Positions 61,596 through 64,000 of a DNA stretch of 64,000 nucleotides are shown here, in pieces. The notes beneath the pieces were generated by a model. It saw nothing but the letters and a program-made list of their open reading frames with translations. It ran no database searches and was not told the origin of the DNA. Origin of the DNA: Desulfobacula sp964636495 (lineage in GTDB: Bacteria > Desulfobacterota > Desulfobacteria > Desulfobacterales > Desulfobacteraceae); assembly GCA_964636495.1 (NCBI GenBank), contig CAZWSL010000006.1:1-64000 (forward strand), in the 5' to 3' direction. A program made the translations under genes and the position numbers. Within the stretch, counting starts at the first letter, position 1. Each line of letters starts with the position of its first letter.

Positions 61596-61667
61596 ATAGG
61601 AAAGTAAGAGAGAATTTTAATAGCCCCCCATACAGGAGAGAAAAAGTTACAAAAAAGGAGAGCTGTG

Positions 61668-62999
61668 ATGGATAAAAATGTTTCCAGGAGAGAAATGCTG
61701 CAATATCTGGCTTTGATCTCTGGATCTGCTGCAATACCAATTTTTTTCACCGGTTGTGCGGTTGACCCGGTTTCAGGAAAGAAACAGCTGATAACCTTAT
61801 CTCAGCAGCAGGAAATAGAGATTGATAAACTGCACTCCCCATTTCAATTTTCATCTGATTACGGCATTACCCAGGATAGACAGCTTAACAATTATATATC
61901 GCAGATTGGCAGCAGGCTGGTCAAAAATGTTCACAGACAGGAGATGCCTTATAATTTTCAATGCGTTAATGCAGCCTGTATCAATGCATATGCATTCCCG
62001 GGAGGTTCCATCGCTGTTACAAGGGGAATCCTTTTAAAACTTGATAATGAAGCAGAGTTTGCTTCTCTGCTGGGCCATGAGCTTGGACATATAAATGCAA
62101 GACATTCAGCAGAACAGAGGACAAAGAGGCAAATCTCCTCACTGTTGATCAGTGGATTGTCAGTTGTTGCAGAAACACAGGTTTCAGGACTTGGCAGGAT
62201 AACTCAGGAACTGGGTATGGCAGGCCAGGGCCTCTTGCTATCGCACTACAGCAGGGATAATGAAAGGGAAGCTGATTCTCTCGGAAACCAGTACATGGTA
62301 AAGACGGGATTTTCTACCCAGGGTTTTGTAGGACTCATGGAAATGCTTGATTCTCTACATAAAAAAAAACCTGAATCCAGCAGGATACTTTTTGCAACGC
62401 ATCCAATGAGTTCAGAACGTCTTGAATCAGCTGTCCAGAGGAAAAAAGGGGTGTATCTTTCATCTTTAAGCCTCCCGTTAAATCGCGAAAGATATATGGA
62501 CAGTATTGCCGCTTTACGCTCCCAGGAAAAAGGGATTGAGTTACTGCTGAAAGGTGAAAAATATTTAGGGAAAAGGGAGTATGGAAATGCGGAAAACACT
62601 TTCAAAGAAACCATTAAGATATTAAAGCATGATTATACAGCACATGTTCTTATGTCCAAGTGTCTGATGGTTATGAAAAAACCTTCCCAGGCTCTGGCAT
62701 TTGCTGAAAATGCCAAAAAGATATATCCTGGAGAGGCTCAGGCCCTCTATATTGCAGGTTTGGCCAATAAAGAACTGAAAAAATATAATAAAGCTTTTCA
62801 TAATTTTGACAGATGTGACGCTGTTTTACCGGGTAACCCCCAGGTTAAATTTTATAAAGGATATTGCAGGGAAAATCTCAATAATAGAAAAGAGGCTGCA
62901 TCATACTATATGCAATATTTGAAAATGGTTAATTACAGACCCGGTAAATTTTCACAGCATGCTTATAACCGTTTGAAGTCATGGGGATATGCCAGATAG
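61668..62999 (+). CDS. M48-family metalloprotease, Tat-type lipoprotein with TPR repeats
   Basis: A 443-residue exported peptidase of the BepA/LoiP type. Its zinc site is HELGH (H137-H141) with NEREAD further on for the third ligand (about E201). The N-terminus has SRREML plus a hydrophobic stretch and a lipobox FTGC with C30, so it looks like a twin-arginine lipoprotein. TPR-like helices occupy about 290-430. BepA-like proteins watch over outer-membrane protein assembly. The ATG at 61668 has AAGGAG 7 nt upstream and is preferred to the GTG at 61665. Confidence 0.9.
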   Translation: MDKNVSRREMLQYLALISGSAAIPIFFTGCAVDPVSGKKQLITLSQQQEIEIDKLHSPFQFSSDYGITQDRQLNNYISQIGSRLVKNVHRQEMPYNFQCVNAACINAYAFPGGSIAVTRGILLKLDNEAEFASLLGHELGHINARHSAEQRTKRQISSLLISGLSVVAETQVSGLGRITQELGMAGQGLLLSHYSRDNEREADSLGNQYMVKTGFSTQGFVGLMEMLDSLHKKKPESSRILFATHPMSSERLESAVQRKKGVYLSSLSLPLNRERYMDSIAALRSQEKGIELLLKGEKYLGKREYGNAENTFKETIKILKHDYTAHVLMSKCLMVMKKPSQALAFAENAKKIYPGEAQALYIAGLANKELKKYNKAFHNFDRCDAVLPGNPQVKFYKGYCRENLNNRKEAASYYMQYLKMVNYRPGKFSQHAYNRLKSWGYAR

Positions 63000-63019
63000 C
63001 TTTCAGTCAGACAGAGTAA

Positions 63020-64000
63020 TCAGGCACTCCTTGCAAACTCATTTTTTAATTTCTGCTGAAGCTTTTCTGTTATCCGGATGATCTCTTTTAACAGGGTGTG
63101 GTCAAGGGCAGAGAGATTATCCATATATATATAGTTATCTGCAGGTTTCTCTTCATCAATAATTGTGGTGATCTGCCTCAGGAATCGCAGCTGCATCATA
63201 TAATTATACGCTCTGATTATATCAATATACTCTTTGTTGCTGATGGCATGTCTGGTATAGAGTCTGAAAAGTCTGGCAAGCGTATTGGATTGCCCAATGG
63301 CATTTTTGAGGGCATAAATTCTTGCAAAATCAATAATGGGCAGCATGGTTTTTTTAATATCTATAGACCCTTTTCGCTCTCCTTTTGTTTTTGTTATGAT
63401 CTTGCCGAACATGCTTAAAGGCGGTTTGATCGTCAATGCGTTTTCCGTAAGATTGCGCAGGAAAAAAGATCCCTTTTCCATTGCATTGAAAAGAAAGTTT
63501 TTTAACTCATCTGCAATGGAAATCTCTCCCCAGGTTCCTCTGAAGTCAAAAAATATACTTGAATTAAGGAGATTTTCAGGGGCAGGTGTCTGAATCCATG
63601 TCTGAAAATATTGTTTCCACTGTGAAAGCGGCTGGCACCATTTTGGATTTTTTGCCATATTGTCTCCATCACAATATTTGTATCCTGCAAGGGCAAGCTG
63701 ATCACAGATTAACAGTGACAATTCATCAAAATATTTTTTAGCTGTTTCATTATCATCTGTATCTTCAAAAACAATTGCATTATCTTGATCTGATACCAGG
63801 GTCTGTTCTCCTCTTCCTTCTGAGCCCATTGTCAAAAAAACAAATTTGCATGGAGGTATGCCCAGTTTTTTTATGGAGAATGATATGATTTTATCAATAA
63901 TGGCATCGGAAAATGTTGTAATCACCCGTGTGATATATTCTGTGTTTGCACCGTTTTTAATTGGATCCAGAAGCATTTTTTCAAGTTTTGAGTGGATATT
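63020..64000 (-). CDS. DUF294-type nucleotidyltransferase-like protein, N-terminus beyond window
   Basis: The frame stays open to the window edge, so its N-terminus is missing and the first Met seen (63976) need not be the start. Visible part: GSEGRGEQTLVSDQDNAIVFED, the nucleotidyltransferase motif with its Asp pair, and a C-terminal helical domain (about the last 130 residues). Full-length members usually begin with a cNMP-binding domain and CBS pairs and are believed to uridylylate or sense signals; only the NTase end can be read here. Convergent with the M48 gene. Confidence 0.8.
   Translation of the reverse strand, partial: NIHSKLEKMLLDPIKNGANTEYITRVITTFSDAIIDKIISFSIKKLGIPPCKFVFLTMGSEGRGEQTLVSDQDNAIVFEDTDDNETAKKYFDELSLLICDQLALAGYKYCDGDNMAKNPKWCQPLSQWKQYFQTWIQTPAPENLLNSSIFFDFRGTWGEISIADELKNFLFNAMEKGSFFLRNLTENALTIKPPLSMFGKIITKTKGERKGSIDIKKTMLPIIDFARIYALKNAIGQSNTLARLFRLYTRHAISNKEYIDIIRAYNYMMQLRFLRQITTIIDEEKPADNYIYMDNLSALDHTLLKEIIRITEKLQQKLKNEFARSA

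Overview
The window reads as a stretch of chromosome from a Gram-negative anaerobe, most likely a sulfate-reducing Desulfobacterota (Desulfobacterales-like) bacterium. This placement is an inference from gene content: a citramalate-type isoleucine pathway, a giant HgdC-type 2-hydroxyacyl-CoA dehydratase activator, QueH and a second iron-sulfur QueG-like protein, YqeC/MocA/FdhD molybdenum-enzyme accessory proteins, CmoA/CmoB, MurJ, a LolA-like protein with an RND transporter and an outer-membrane barrel, and an aerotolerance-type (Bat) operon. Base composition looks even and AT-rich throughout. I saw no transposase, integrase, phage gene or CRISPR array, so it looks like core genome with some unusual gene architectures.

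Layout. 0.2-5.9 kb (minus): ilvB-ilvN-cimA-leuA branched-chain amino acid operon, preceded by a sigma70-like promoter, a 27-residue Ile/Leu/Val-rich leader peptide and a transcription terminator, i.e. a classical attenuator. 5.9-8.6 kb: larB, then cmoA-cmoB for wobble uridine modification. 8.9-13.2 kb (plus): an ABC-F ATPase, a small membrane protein and a PilB/GspE-type ATPase with an added cyclic-nucleotide-binding domain. 13.2-15.0 kb (minus): maf-yggS-queH. 15.1-19.2 kb (plus): tRNA-Leu(TAA), terminator, murA, comEC. 19.2-23.4 kb (minus): the 1415-residue activator. 23.6-24.3 kb: a TetR regulator with a self-overlapping palindrome. 24.4-30.8 kb: pgi, an acyl-CoA ligase, an unknown protein, an aminotransferase, and a predicted ATPase with a Cys-rich partner. 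30.9-32.3 kb: trpB2.

32.7-38.1 kb (plus) is an envelope-transport operon: LolA-like protein, RND/MMPL transporter carrying a C-terminal cyclic-nucleotide-binding domain, and a beta-barrel with acidic 20-residue repeats. 38.1-40.8 kb (minus): MocA-like and YqeC-like molybdenum accessory proteins, then a complete phosphagen (arginine-type) kinase preceded in the same reading frame by a Cys-rich mini-protein that ends in UGA. 41.1-43.5 kb: a QueG-like iron-sulfur protein and a protein with two CDP-alcohol phosphotransferase domains. 43.8-51.6 kb: moxR-DUF58-DUF4381-batA-batBC-batDE. 51.9-53.6 kb: PilZ protein, small protein and zinc-ribbon ParA. 53.8-56.5 kb: an FdhD variant, a histidine phosphatase and arginase. 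56.5-59.5 kb: a helicase-exonuclease fusion resembling MrfA+MrfB. 59.5-64.0 kb: murJ, a small membrane protein behind a strong hairpin, a Tat-type lipoprotein M48 peptidase with TPRs, and a DUF294-type nucleotidyltransferase cut by the window edge.

I did not find one self-evident new defence or mobile system. The items most worth follow-up are the phosphagen kinase with its UGA-separated upstream ORF, the two cyclic-nucleotide-binding fusions (pilus-type ATPase and RND pump), the double CDP-alcohol phosphotransferase, the helicase-exonuclease fusion, the PilZ/zinc-ribbon-ParA cluster, and the FdhD homologue without its usual catalytic cysteine.
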